From: Bryobacterales bacterium | GTDB taxonomy: Bacteria > Acidobacteriota > Terriglobia > Bryobacterales > UBA6623 | DNA length: 49,941 nucleotides | Direction: 5' to 3' | NCBI GenBank assembly: GCA_028819235.1 | Contig: JAPPMC010000260.1 | Coordinates: forward strand, 1 to 49,941 | Shown here: one piece after another, positions 26,339-35,377 of the stretch | Numbering within the stretch: the first letter of the stretch is position 1 | Layout: the number at the start of each line of letters is the position of its first letter | Program-made: the position numbers and the translations under genes | The notes under the pieces: generated by a model | Databases searched by the model: none | What the model saw: only the letters and a program-made list of their open reading frames with translations | Told to the model about the DNA's origin: nothing

Positions 26339-27736
26339 GTGCCTACCCTGTCCCGAAGAGCCTTCCTCGGCACGGCCACTTCCCTGCTGGCGACCGTCCG
26401 ATGTGGGCGGGCGCAGAGCGCGAGACCAAACATTGTCATCGTCTACACCGACGACCAAGGCACCCTCGATGCGGGCTGCTACGGTTCCGGCGACATTCAC
26501 ACGCCCAACATCGACGCTCTCGCCCGGCGCGGCGTCAGGTTCACGCAGGCATACGCTCACACAGTCTGCTGCCCATCTCGTTCTCAGCTGCTGACAGGGC
26601 GGGTCCCACAGCGCGGCGGTGTCATCAACTGGCTCTCGAACCATCCCCTGGACGAGAACGGCCGCAACATGTACACCAGCGAGATCACGCTGGCGGAGGT
26701 CCTGCGGGAGAACGGCTACCGCACGGGGCTGACCGGCAAGTGGCACTTGGGAGCCAAATCCGGCCACCAGCCGCAGGACCAAGGGTTCGACGAGGCCTAC
26801 GGACACCTAGGCGGCTTCATCGACAACTACGAGCACAAGTTCCTGCACTCGAATCCGCGCCGGCCACCGTTTCACGACCTGTACCGCAATGGCGAGGAGA
26901 TCGATGAGACAGGACGCTATTTCCCGGACCTTGTGGTTCGCGAGGCCACGCGCTTCATCGTCGAGAACAAGGACCGGCCCTTCTTCCTCTACTGCGCGTT
27001 CAACGTTCCCCACTATCCCGAGCAGTCGGATGCCAAGTTCGACAAGATGTACGACTCGATGGCGATGCCGCGAAGGTCTTACGCGGCAATGGTGACCACC
27101 ACCGACGACCGCATCGGCCAAGTCCTGAACACTCTCGACACCTGGGGTCTTCGCGAGAACACGCTGGTGATCTTCTTGAGCGACAACGGACACTCGACCG
27201 AGCAGTTCGCGAACTGGGGCGTGAACTACGGCGCGAACGGTGGCGGAGGCAACACTGGGCCGTGGCGGGGAGCCAAGGCCAGCATGTTTGAGGGCGGCAT
27301 TCGCGTGCCCACCATCATCAGCCTGCCTGGGAGGATCCCCGAGGGTGAGGTGCGGGACCAGGCGATCTCCAACATGGACTTCTTCCCGACCGTCCTCGAA
27401 CTGCTGGAAATTAACCCGCCCGACTACGAAGTGGACGGCAAGAGCCTTTGGCCGGTCTTGCGATCAAGCGACGCGCCGTCCCAGCATGGGACCTTCCACT
27501 GGATGTGGCAGGACCAATGGGCAGTTCGCGAAGGCGACTGGAAGCTCATCGGAAATGGGCGAGACACCACGGGCCTCGAATCGCCGCACGCCCCGCGCAA
27601 GGAGATGGGCGAGCTCTACCTAGCGAACCTAGCTGACGATCGGCCAGAGAGCCTGAACCACGCCTCGGAGCGGCCCGACGTCGTGCGACGCCTTAAGGCC
27701 CTTCACGACGAGTGGCTCGAGGATGTTTCGCCCTAG
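26339..27736 (+). CDS. Tat-type exported sulfatase
   Basis: A 465-residue type I sulfatase beginning at GTG 26339 with a twin-arginine-like leader (LSRRAFLGTATSLLATV). It has NIVIVYTDDQGTLDAGCYG at the metal site, the formylglycine motif CCPSRSQLLTG with Cys77, TGKWHLG, IFLSDNGHS and a WRGAKASMFEGGIRVP block. The coding region is divergent from the penicillin-acylase gene (207 bases between starts) and overlaps the following propeller-DUF3604 gene by 14 bases, so it is translationally coupled to it. The coupling indicates that desulfation and the partner's activity are wanted in fixed ratio on the same substrate. Confidence 0.93.
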   Translation: MPTLSRRAFLGTATSLLATVRCGRAQSARPNIVIVYTDDQGTLDAGCYGSGDIHTPNIDALARRGVRFTQAYAHTVCCPSRSQLLTGRVPQRGGVINWLSNHPLDENGRNMYTSEITLAEVLRENGYRTGLTGKWHLGAKSGHQPQDQGFDEAYGHLGGFIDNYEHKFLHSNPRRPPFHDLYRNGEEIDETGRYFPDLVVREATRFIVENKDRPFFLYCAFNVPHYPEQSDAKFDKMYDSMAMPRRSYAAMVTTTDDRIGQVLNTLDTWGLRENTLVIFLSDNGHSTEQFANWGVNYGANGGGGNTGPWRGAKASMFEGGIRVPTIISLPGRIPEGEVRDQAISNMDFFPTVLELLEINPPDYEVDGKSLWPVLRSSDAPSQHGTFHWMWQDQWAVREGDWKLIGNGRDTTGLESPHAPRKEMGELYLANLADDRPESLNHASERPDVVRRLKALHDEWLEDVSP

Positions 27737-30686
27737 GACCGAGCGGCTGCGGCGACTGCGCGCCGCCCGCTGTGCGCTGGCCGCTTCGCTGCTCGCCGGC
27801 TTCGGACACGCTCAAGTACCGAGGCTTGCCGGCCTCGCAGGGGCTGAAGCAGACCCGAGCCTAATCGGGCTCAAAGAGGATCAACCAAGGCTGCGAAGCG
27901 ACCAGCCAGCGCCATCCGCGGTGTCCGTGCGCCTGATGTTCGGCACCGACCGCTACACGCCAAGGCGCTGGGACGGCGAGCTCAAGGTCAGCGCGGGTCG
28001 CGTGGTCAGCCTGAGCGGCGTCCACTTCGAAGGCCGGGACCGCATCGTCGGCGCGAACGCCTGGCTGCTGACGAACCGGGTCACGCGCTATGCGGACTCC
28101 AGGACGCCCCGGGGCTACGACCCAGTTCACACGCGGCAGTTCGCGATGATCCCCAACGGCGTGGTGGCCACCCTCGAGGCCCCGGAAACCGCAGTGGTCG
28201 CCGTCTCAACCGAGCAGGGGGATTTCTCGTTCGAGATAAGGCACCTAGCCTTCGGCCAGCCCCTCGCGTTCTTGGACGGCACGGCCTTGGCCGAGCGCGT
28301 TCCCACAACCGTCGACCTGACCCAAGGGCCGCAGTACAACGATTACGCGGCGATGACGGCTGACCGCGAAGGCCGCGTGTGGCTTGCCTGGATCACCTAT
28401 GAGGCAGAGCGTGACGCTGTCTGGCTGACCAGCAGGGATGGTAACGCCTGGACGGAACCTGTACGTATCAGTCCTCCCGGCTACGGCGACAACTTCCGGA
28501 CGGCGATAGCGGCGGGGGGCGACGGGTCCATGGTGATCGCGTGGTCCGGTAAGTCGCCCAGCGGGGAATGGGGCCTGTTCGCGAGGACTCTCAGCGAGGA
28601 GATCCTCACGCCTGTCGTGCGAATCGCATCCGAAGCTCCGAACATCTACCTGGCCGCCGTCGCCGACAGCCGGGAGCGTGTGCACGTCGCATGGCAAGGA
28701 TTCCGGGACCGCCTGTCGGTGATCCTGCACAGTCGCTGGGATGGCCACACTTGGTCACAGGAAGAAGTGATCTCCGGATCTCCGGCCGACAGCTGGGCAC
28801 CCTCCCTGGCCGCGGACTCCAATGGTGGAGTCTGGGCCGGATGGGATGGCTACGACGACGGCAACTTCAACATCTACGTGCGGCGCCTTGAGCCCGAAGG
28901 AATGTGGAGCGACCGCCTCCAAGTCACACGCTCTCCAGGTTTCGACGCGAACGCTTCGCTCACCTGCGATGGGGAGGATCGCCTTTGGGTGGCGTGGGAC
29001 CACGGAGAGGCGAACTGGGGCAAGGATTGGAGCAGCCAGCGATTCAGACCCGGAGGGGGAGCTGGCCTGTACCGGTTCCGTGCCGCCAAAGTGGCCGCTG
29101 TGGAGGGCGGTCGCATCAGCCAACCGGCGGACCTGATGGGTGCCATTCCGGCATCGTCGAAGGACTACGTCCAGCAAGCGCGGCTGGTGGCAGGCTCGGA
29201 TGGGGCCATTTGGGCGATGGTCCGGTCACTTACAAGCGTCACCACGCGGGTCGACAACAACTGGGGGGCCGGCGGAATCTGGGAGATGCTGCTGACGCGG
29301 CTTGATGAGGAGGGCTGGGCCCCGGCAGTCAAGCTTCACGCGACCAACGGCCGAAACGAAGTCTGGGCCGCGGCAGCCCGCGCCGGCGGAGGCGGCCTGT
29401 GGTTCGCGTGGGCTAGGGATGGGCGCCCGTTTGGGGTCCCCCAGCGTGCCGTCAACAGGTCCAACCCAGCGGCCGGCATCACACAGGTGTCTTACGCCTT
29501 CGTTGATCCCCAACATCCGGCCTGGTCGGGTTCCGGGGCGCCGATCCTGACCGACTTCCACGAGCCGGCGCTTGCCGCCGAGCCCGTTCACCCGAACGAG
29601 GCCCGAGACACCGAGGCCATCCGCGAATACCGGTACGACGTGGGGGACAGGCAGTACCGAATCCTTCGCGGCGACCTTCACCGCCACACGGACATCTCTG
29701 CCGATGGGATCGGCGAGGGCGGGCTAATCGACTTCTACCGCTATGCGCTCACGGCTGGACAGTTCGATTTCATGATGGTGGGCGACCACCAGTACGGCGG
29801 CGACAACGTTCCGGGGGTCGAGTACAACTGGTGGAGAACTGAGAAGTCAGAGGACATCTTCGGTGTACCTGGGCGGTTCTGGCCCTTGTACGGCACCGAG
29901 CGGAGCGTGCCCTACCCCAACGGACATCGCAACACGGTATTCGCACAGCGCGGCGTGCGCTGGATGCCGATCCATGCCGGAGAGCGCACCGGGGCCATCA
30001 ACAGCGGCGAGATCCTGTTTCCGTACCTGCGGCGGTTTGGAGGGATCTCGACGCCGCACACCTCTGGAACTAACCAAGGCACGGACTGGCGCGAGAGCGA
30101 CGAAGAGGTGGAGCCGATCGTGGAGATCTACCAGAGCCTGCACGCGTCGTACGAGTATCCCGGCGCACCCCGTGCCGAGACTCGGGACAAGCGTTACTAC
30201 CACCATGACGAGCCGTGGCGTCCCGCCGGCTTCGTGTGGGAGGCGTGGGCCAAGGGCGTCAAGATCGGGGTGCAGGCCAGCTCGGACCACGTCGGAACCC
30301 ACGACTCCTACGCCTGCGTGTTGGTCCCGGCCGGCAAGCCCATTGAGAGGCAAGACCTGATCGACGCAATGAAGCAGCGCCACACCTATGCCGCGACGGA
30401 CAACATCGTCCTGGACGTGCGCATCGGTGACGCGGTGATGGGCGACGCGATCGCCGTGGAGGCACCCCCAGTAGTGAGGTCAAGGGTCATCGGAACGGCG
30501 CCGATTGAGGAGGTTGTTCTGATCAAGAACAACGAAATCGTCTACACTGCGTCTCCCGGCACTTCGGAGGCTGACTTCTCCTACCGAGACGACGACTTCC
30601 AGGGAGACAGCTACTACTACGTCAGGGCCGAGCAAGCCGACGGCTCGCTGGCATGGGGCAGCCCGATTTGGGTAACCCTCCCGTGA
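27723..30686 (+). CDS. Large exported protein: sialidase-like propeller joined to a DUF3604/PHP-type domain
   Basis: The 987-residue product starts with a signal peptide (RCALAASLLAGFGHAQ). Residues about 190-620 contain repeated strands with AADSNGGVWAGWDGYD, EDRLWVAWDHG and WFAWARDG, the repeat look of a sialidase-like beta-propeller. From about 645 follows a PHP-like DUF3604 region with a metal-site pattern: GDLHRHTD (650-657, His653 and His655), VGDHQYGG (Asp688, His689), STPHTSG and SSDHVGTHDSYA (Asp855, His856). A short beta domain closes the protein. PHP domains are metal-dependent phosphoesterase-type hydrolases; DUF3604 itself has no established reaction. The start overlaps the sulfatase gene by 14 bases. 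Probably periplasmic or extracellular; a glycan-processing role is inferred from context only. Confidence 0.8.
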   Translation: MFRPRTERLRRLRAARCALAASLLAGFGHAQVPRLAGLAGAEADPSLIGLKEDQPRLRSDQPAPSAVSVRLMFGTDRYTPRRWDGELKVSAGRVVSLSGVHFEGRDRIVGANAWLLTNRVTRYADSRTPRGYDPVHTRQFAMIPNGVVATLEAPETAVVAVSTEQGDFSFEIRHLAFGQPLAFLDGTALAERVPTTVDLTQGPQYNDYAAMTADREGRVWLAWITYEAERDAVWLTSRDGNAWTEPVRISPPGYGDNFRTAIAAGGDGSMVIAWSGKSPSGEWGLFARTLSEEILTPVVRIASEAPNIYLAAVADSRERVHVAWQGFRDRLSVILHSRWDGHTWSQEEVISGSPADSWAPSLAADSNGGVWAGWDGYDDGNFNIYVRRLEPEGMWSDRLQVTRSPGFDANASLTCDGEDRLWVAWDHGEANWGKDWSSQRFRPGGGAGLYRFRAAKVAAVEGGRISQPADLMGAIPASSKDYVQQARLVAGSDGAIWAMVRSLTSVTTRVDNNWGAGGIWEMLLTRLDEEGWAPAVKLHATNGRNEVWAAAARAGGGGLWFAWARDGRPFGVPQRAVNRSNPAAGITQVSYAFVDPQHPAWSGSGAPILTDFHEPALAAEPVHPNEARDTEAIREYRYDVGDRQYRILRGDLHRHTDISADGIGEGGLIDFYRYALTAGQFDFMMVGDHQYGGDNVPGVEYNWWRTEKSEDIFGVPGRFWPLYGTERSVPYPNGHRNTVFAQRGVRWMPIHAGERTGAINSGEILFPYLRRFGGISTPHTSGTNQGTDWRESDEEVEPIVEIYQSLHASYEYPGAPRAETRDKRYYHHDEPWRPAGFVWEAWAKGVKIGVQASSDHVGTHDSYACVLVPAGKPIERQDLIDAMKQRHTYAATDNIVLDVRIGDAVMGDAIAVEAPPVVRSRVIGTAPIEEVVLIKNNEIVYTASPGTSEADFSYRDDDFQGDSYYYVRAEQADGSLAWGSPIWVTLP

Positions 30687-31298
30687 TGCGTCGACTAACA
30701 CACGAAGGTAGCCGGACGCTGGAGTGTGCACAAGACAGCGGCTTCGGCGAACAGCGGGAAGACTATGCCATCCCGGCCCAGCACACTTCCAAGCTGACTG
30801 CGGCTCCAACAGGCGAAAGTCGTCTGTCCTGCTCGCCAGCGGCAGTCGCACAGACCCTGCCGACGCCTTGGTCAGACGGGACAGGCCATGTCCCCCTGAG
30901 ACATCGGCTCTGCAGCGCGCCTCCGCAAGAGTCCCACATCTAGCGCAGGATCGCTTGGCCGATCCTAGGCCCTGAGAACAGACTGGTCAGTGACTACTGG
31001 GCGGCCCAGAGGGGTTTCGCTTCAGGAATCTTGCGCGTCCCTTGGGGCAGGTTGCCGTTTCGGGAGACCAGGGACGATTCTCGTCTGTTTTCCGGATCCG
31101 GGCCCGGCCCAGACGCTATATTGCCATTGCAGCCCGCCGGGAACTGAGGGACTGCGATAAAGGCCCGCGATCCCGGCACCCCTCTGGCCGGCCAGCGGCA
31201 GGGTCCACCGCCCGGCCCCTGCCTGCACCCAGCTTCATTGCACAAGCGAAGGTGCAGCAGCCGACTACCTGCACCTAGGTGTCGGGATTTGGTGTGGC
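30687..31298. other. 600-base gap
   Basis: Nothing recognisable on either strand. The gap separates two convergent transcripts (propeller-DUF3604 rightward, higBA leftward), but I see no terminator hairpin followed by a T-run. Confidence 0.4.
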
Positions 31299-31604
31299 CT
31301 ACGCCGCCGCATGCCGGGGTGTCACCCGCTCGGAGCCTTCGTGACCCGACCCGATCTCCGCCCGACGAAGCTCCCAAGTCCTCTGAAGGTTCAACCAAAG
31401 CTGCGGCGTTGTTCCGAAGTAGCGGGCCAACCGGAGTGCCGTGTCTGCGGTCACCGCCCGGCGGCCTCTTAGAATCCTCGTTACTCGGTCGACCGGCACG
31501 CCAAGCGCCTCGGACAGCGCACTCGCCGACACCCCGAGCTCATCGATCTCCTCGCGCAGGATTTCGCCCGGGTGCACCGGCCTCATGCCATTCCTCGCGT
31601 TCAT
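31299..31604 (-). CDS. higA: HigA-family antitoxin (XRE-type HTH)
   Basis: A 101-residue antitoxin of the HigA family: RPVHPGEILREEIDELGVSA opens the helix-turn-helix, then SALSEALGVPVDRVTRILRGRRAVTADTALRLARYFGTTPQLWLNLQ. It neutralises HigB and represses the operon. ATG 31604 is supported by GAGAGG eight bases upstream; Met7 is an alternative. It follows higB by 12 bases on the same strand, in the usual toxin-first order. Confidence 0.92.
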   Translation of the reverse strand: MNARNGMRPVHPGEILREEIDELGVSASALSEALGVPVDRVTRILRGRRAVTADTALRLARYFGTTPQLWLNLQRTWELRRAEIGSGHEGSERVTPRHAAA

Positions 31605-31616
31605 ATCACACGCCTC

Positions 31617-31895
31617 TCAATGATAGTCCACGATCTCGACCTCGCATGGTCCGTCGTCGGTCCAAACAAAGCAGATACGCCACTGTGCGTTGATCCGGAT
31701 GCTGTGCCGACCGGTCCGGTTGCCTTGGAGGGCTTCCAGCCGGTTGCTCGGTAGCGCGGCCAAGTCGCCAAGGGTTTCAGCGCTGTCCAGCAGGGTAAGC
31801 CGACGCACCGCCTGATCTGAGAAGCCGTGGAACGCAGGAACGCGCCGCCCCTCGAAGAAACGATGCGTTCTCCGGTCCCTGAAGCTTCGAATCAT
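31617..31895 (-). CDS. higB: HigB-family toxin (RelE superfamily)
   Basis: A 92-residue RelE-type ribosome-dependent mRNA interferase. MIRSFRDRRTHRFFEGRR is the standard HigB opening, followed by AFHGFSDQAVRRLTLLDSAETLGDL, a Pro-Ser-Asn-Arg-Leu-Glu-Ala-Leu segment, and the core strand SIRINAQWRICFVWTDDGPCEVEIVDYH. The start at 31895 is set by this opening; the frame continues upstream without family character. Length and end are normal, so the gene looks intact. Confidence 0.92.
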   Translation of the reverse strand: MIRSFRDRRTHRFFEGRRVPAFHGFSDQAVRRLTLLDSAETLGDLAALPSNRLEALQGNRTGRHSIRINAQWRICFVWTDDGPCEVEIVDYH

Positions 31896-31906
31896 GGAGT
31901 TCGATT

Positions 31907-31923
31907 GTACGTACGGTCTAGAC
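31907..31923. promoter_or_regulatory. Paired palindromes ahead of higBA, possible HigA operator
   Basis: GTACGTAC (31907-31914) and GTCTAGAC (31916-31923) are two eight-base palindromes one base apart, about a dozen bases upstream of the higB start. HigA dimers bind palindromes at their own promoter, so this is a reasonable operator candidate. No clear -10/-35 boxes were assigned. Confidence 0.3.
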
Positions 31924-32965
31924 TTCCATAGCATAGTGTCACTGACTGCTCCAGAGAGAGAGCAGCTGCGCCAAACCAAGCAGCCCGAGAGGCTCGAAAA
32001 TGATGGTTGGCGCACTCACAAGACGGCTCATTCGTCATGCCGCCAAGGTTGCCCGCTGACAGCAGCCTGCCGTCGCACGCTATCTGCCCGGAGCAATGAA
32101 GTCTCCGGAGCCCCAGCCGATACAGCAGGAATGGAAGCTCCCGCACCGTCCACCGGATGCGACCACGCTGACCGACAGCGCGGACGATGCGCCTGTTGTA
32201 CCAACGGTGAAGGCATGGGCGTGCTCGGTGGCGCAGGATTGGCGGTGGTCAACTCCGTGGCGTAGGTTTCTGGTCCGGAACGACTCAAGACCCTCTGGAT
32301 TGACGGGCCCGGGAAAGCGAGATCCCAGCATTGGCTCGCTCATTTTCACCCTGCACACGCTCAGCGTGGTTGCACACCTGCCCCGAGCCGTCCGCCCGGC
32401 CGACCAAGCCCAGTGACGGACCGGCACTTCCCCGACCGACCGGATGGTGTTGGGACGGCTCGGGAGCGGCGAAGGCTGGTCTGGTGCCCGTACGGGCCCG
32501 GAGTGGGGCAGCTTTCCACCGCGCAGGAGCGCGATGGAAGCAAGGGCTTGGGTCCATGGTGGGCAGCGGGTCGGCACGTCTGCACGGCTCCCAATGTCGA
32601 CCGATCGTCGCAGAGTTTCGTCCAGACGGTCTGGCCACCGGCCGCAGACATCCGGACCTCGACCGGGAACATCCAGTTGCCCGCGCAAGCTGGATGTTGC
32701 CAATGCTCGCGACACTCGACTGTCCAGATGTGGCCGCCAATGGTATCACCGTAGGCTGGACGTGAACAGTCAGTCGGCCGCGGGGCTTGTGGGCATTCTC
32801 TGGAGGCGAACGCCCTGATCTAGGCCATGCCTTCCGATAAACGCCCGTGAAGCGAAGTCTATGTGCAGCGCGACGCCCGCGGCCAGCCCGCCGTCCTTCA
32901 GACCTTGGACCATGCGACGCTCAGTCCCGACCCGATAGTAATGGGACGCAGTTCCAGAGGCCCCA
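31924..32965. other. 1 kb gap without recognisable genes
   Basis: Long frames occur on both strands (for example 32080-32715 on the minus strand), but they are mutually overlapping, rich in Arg, Pro and Ser as expected from out-of-frame GC-rich DNA, and contain no motif I know. Confidence 0.45.
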
Positions 32966-34123
32966 ATGCTCGGAACAGTGAGCCCAGAATTGTGGCTTAG
33001 TTACCTATCGGGACATCGGACTCGAGTGGCAAGCTTGAGAGTGCCTACATGCTCCAAGGACGGTCATGATACGATTCGGGCGCCGTTCTGGCACAAACGG
33101 TGGCCTAGGGTGACTGAATTGGGACGCACCGTGACTACTGGGGCTTCGTGTCGATCTAGATTCAGGCTGGCAACCGCGACCGTAGCCGATCTGCTAATTC
33201 AGCGAGATTCACCTTGTGCTGCGACCTCCGACGCGTACCAAGAGCGAGTGGCGAACGGTGAAGATCGGGCCTCGGCCGAGCCGAATCAGTGGGCATCTCT
33301 TCCGTTGGAGAAAGCCCGATCCATCGAGACGTCAGGGCAGCCCGCTAACACTGAGTCTCTAGCAATAGCCCGCGGGCACCCTCTAGTGGCGAAAGGTCCC
33401 GAAGACGGATTCCTGCCAACGGGGAGACCGCTGCGGTTGGCAAACGCGTTGGCACCGGCACTGGCAGTCGCGCTCACTGCTCTCGCATGCGGGCACCAGG
33501 AGGAGATCGCGTTATCCGGGTTCGTTCAAGATCCCAGCGGATCGCGCGTTCCACACGCGCATGTGCTCATCACAGACGCGGAAGCGGGGATCACGGAGGC
33601 CACGACCGCCGGTGCTGACGGCGCATTCCGGATAGGGGGGCTGGCTCCGTCGCCGTCCTACCGGATCGAAGTGCGTGGGCCAGTCGGCTTCGAGCCGCAT
33701 AGTCAATCACTCGATCTGACGACGGACCAGCATTTGGACGTGATGCTGAGAGTCGGACCGATCGTTGAGGCAATCGTGATTTCGGGGCAACGACCGCAAC
33801 CCGAATCCGGTCAGCCCCCTGCGCAGCGAAGGAGAATCCGTGTAGGCGGGAACGTTCGAAAGGCGAGGCTCGTTCACTACGTATCGCCCGCTTATCCGGC
33901 CGAAGCTGAGAGTGAGGGTGTTGAAGGGACTGTGTATATGGAGGCGGTTGTCGGAACGGACGGCCGATTGGTTGGCCTGTCGACGCTCAATTCGAACGTA
34001 GACCAGCGGCTTGAGGCCGCAGCATCAGATGCCGTGCTGCAGTGGCAATACGAGCCGACACTCCTAAACGGTCGGCCAGTCGAGGTCGCCGTAACGCTTA
34101 ACGTGGCGTTTGAACTGCCTTGA
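32966..34123 (+). CDS. Exported protein with carboxypeptidase-regulatory-like and TonB C-terminal domains
   Basis: The recognisable part starts near 33431: a hydrophobic leader (ANALAPALAVALTALACG), a carboxypeptidase-regulatory-like domain (LSGFVQDPSGSRVPHAHVLI to about VGPIVEAIV) and a TonB C-terminal domain (VSPAYPAEAESEGVEGTVYMEAVVGTDGRLVGL to LLNGRPVEVAVTLNVAFELP). In Acidobacteria this pair commonly forms the tail of BlaR1-type M56 peptidase proteins. The first 155 codons lack the membrane peptidase and look non-coding, so the true start may be TTG 33437, preceded by GGGGAG at 33421-33426, and the gene may be a trimmed BlaR1 remnant. A role in energising TonB-dependent receptors is possible, but no exbB/exbD or blaI is adjacent. 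Confidence 0.6.
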   Translation: MLGTVSPELWLSYLSGHRTRVASLRVPTCSKDGHDTIRAPFWHKRWPRVTELGRTVTTGASCRSRFRLATATVADLLIQRDSPCAATSDAYQERVANGEDRASAEPNQWASLPLEKARSIETSGQPANTESLAIARGHPLVAKGPEDGFLPTGRPLRLANALAPALAVALTALACGHQEEIALSGFVQDPSGSRVPHAHVLITDAEAGITEATTAGADGAFRIGGLAPSPSYRIEVRGPVGFEPHSQSLDLTTDQHLDVMLRVGPIVEAIVISGQRPQPESGQPPAQRRRIRVGGNVRKARLVHYVSPAYPAEAESEGVEGTVYMEAVVGTDGRLVGLSTLNSNVDQRLEAAASDAVLQWQYEPTLLNGRPVEVAVTLNVAFELP

Positions 34124-34597
34124 GCGCGGAGTTTGGCAGCCATCACAGCCACCTAGTCTGGTTCAATTCCCAACGGGGATGGGAACCGAGTTCCCAGAAG
34201 GGTTCTATTGAGGATGATCTTGCGGTGGTCACGAACTCGACCGTAGTGGCCATGCCGCCACACACTACTTGTCACCGCCCGCTGGCTGGCAGGACAGCGA
34301 CGCGTGGCGGAGAGCAGCATCAGGTGGCACGGGACAGGAAATCCAGCGCTGTCTGTGGCGCCTGACAACGAGCGCATCGACGCTCTGCAAGCGTGCGTGA
34401 TCAGGGCGGATCTAGACGCCTTGAGCGGGAAGCGCAAGGCGCGTACACGTCAGGCGGAATTGGAGTACTGCGGATGCGCTTGCGACGACGCCGGTGGGAG
34501 AATTGCAGGATGAACGGTTGAGTTACTACTATATACGCAGCGAACGACACAAAGCTGTGGGGCAGTCAGCTGGGTTGGTACAGTTAGGGAGAATGAG
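34124..34597. other. Gap before the AT-rich orphan gene
   Basis: A plus-strand frame at 34304-34513 (69 codons) reads somewhat like protein (NERIDALQACVIRADLDAL, then ARTRQAELEYCGCACDD) and could be a fragment of a lost gene; I cannot name it. GGGAGA at 34586-34591 serves as ribosome site for the next gene. Base composition becomes more AT-rich toward the right. Confidence 0.4.
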
Positions 34598-35191
34598 ATG
34601 GACTTTCGACTAACTTATGCGGGAAGGTTACTTGCACACAAGCGGGGTCGGTCGCGACATATACACGCCATAAGACAAGCATTCCATGAGCAGCTGAAAT
34701 CCTTGTGGAACGAGCATCCCGTTTTGGATGCCGGTGATAGATTAGAGCGAAACGACCCACACCCTTATGACGAATGGTTGGGAACTATCCCCCAAGGCAG
34801 GTATAATTGGAGGCCACTAGTCACAACAAATAGTGGCTTAGTTTGTGCATTGGATATCTTGATGCTTCGAAAAGGTGCACCAGGAAGAGTAAGGACTGAC
34901 ATTGACAATCGGCTGAAAACTCTCTTCGATGCCTTACGAATGCCAAGCAGTACAGAGCTCGCAAGAAGCATCACGTGCGAAGAAAAGCAATCATCATTGC
35001 CTGAACGGGATCCGTTTTTTGTATTGCTGCAAGATGATAAGCTTATAACGAAAGTGACTGTTACTTCCGATATGTTGCTTGAGCCGATCCCTGATCTGGC
35101 GCGGCAAGAAGATGCAGTACGACTTGTGATTTGTGTCAATATCCGGCCTTATGCGATCACTTGGGGTGGGCTGGGGTTTCTCGCCGGTTAG
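34598..35191 (+). CDS. RusA-like endodeoxyribonuclease-fold protein, AT-rich orphan
   Basis: The 197-residue protein carries TDIDNRLKTLFDALRMP (about residues 98-115) followed some 30 residues later by LLQDDKLITKVTVTSDM. This is the D-x-D-N...DAL...DD layout of RusA-type Holliday-junction resolvases, where the aspartates bind metal. RusA itself is about 120 residues; this protein has an extra N-terminal section with LTYAGRLLAHKRGRS, HIHAIRQAFHEQLKSLW and WRPLVTTNSGLVCALDILML, so it is a longer relative. ATG 34598 has a good ribosome site (GGGAGA). Its codons are strongly AT-rich compared with all neighbours, a sign of recent transfer, probably from phage or another mobile element. No partner gene remains beside it. 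Confidence 0.6.
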   Translation: MDFRLTYAGRLLAHKRGRSRHIHAIRQAFHEQLKSLWNEHPVLDAGDRLERNDPHPYDEWLGTIPQGRYNWRPLVTTNSGLVCALDILMLRKGAPGRVRTDIDNRLKTLFDALRMPSSTELARSITCEEKQSSLPERDPFFVLLQDDKLITKVTVTSDMLLEPIPDLARQEDAVRLVICVNIRPYAITWGGLGFLAG

Positions 35192-35377
35192 CCTGCATAC
35201 AGCCGTGGTAAATTGCGGGTGAGCGACCATACTTCCCTCCTATACGCTAGGCGACGGGCTCGATTGCGTCGCCAAGTGCTTGGCCGTGATCTGTACTGCT
35301 GCCAATGCAATCAAGCTTGACGTATCAAATGCGTTCGTATCGTTTCTCTGGAGCAGGGAGACGACTCATCAGCAGTG
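35192..35377. other. Short gap next to transposase relic
   Basis: Continues the AT-rich character of the preceding gene for about 150 bases. No gene seen. Confidence 0.35.

Noticed and set aside
26132..26806. Upstream 225-codon extension of the penicillin-acylase frame
   Set aside because: It overlaps the divergent sulfatase gene, lacks family similarity and would bury the lipoprotein signal; the GTG at 26131 is preferred.
32080..32715. 211-codon minus-strand frame in the gap after higBA
   Set aside because: Rich in Arg, Ser and Pro with overlapping competitors on both strands and no motif; treated as chance.
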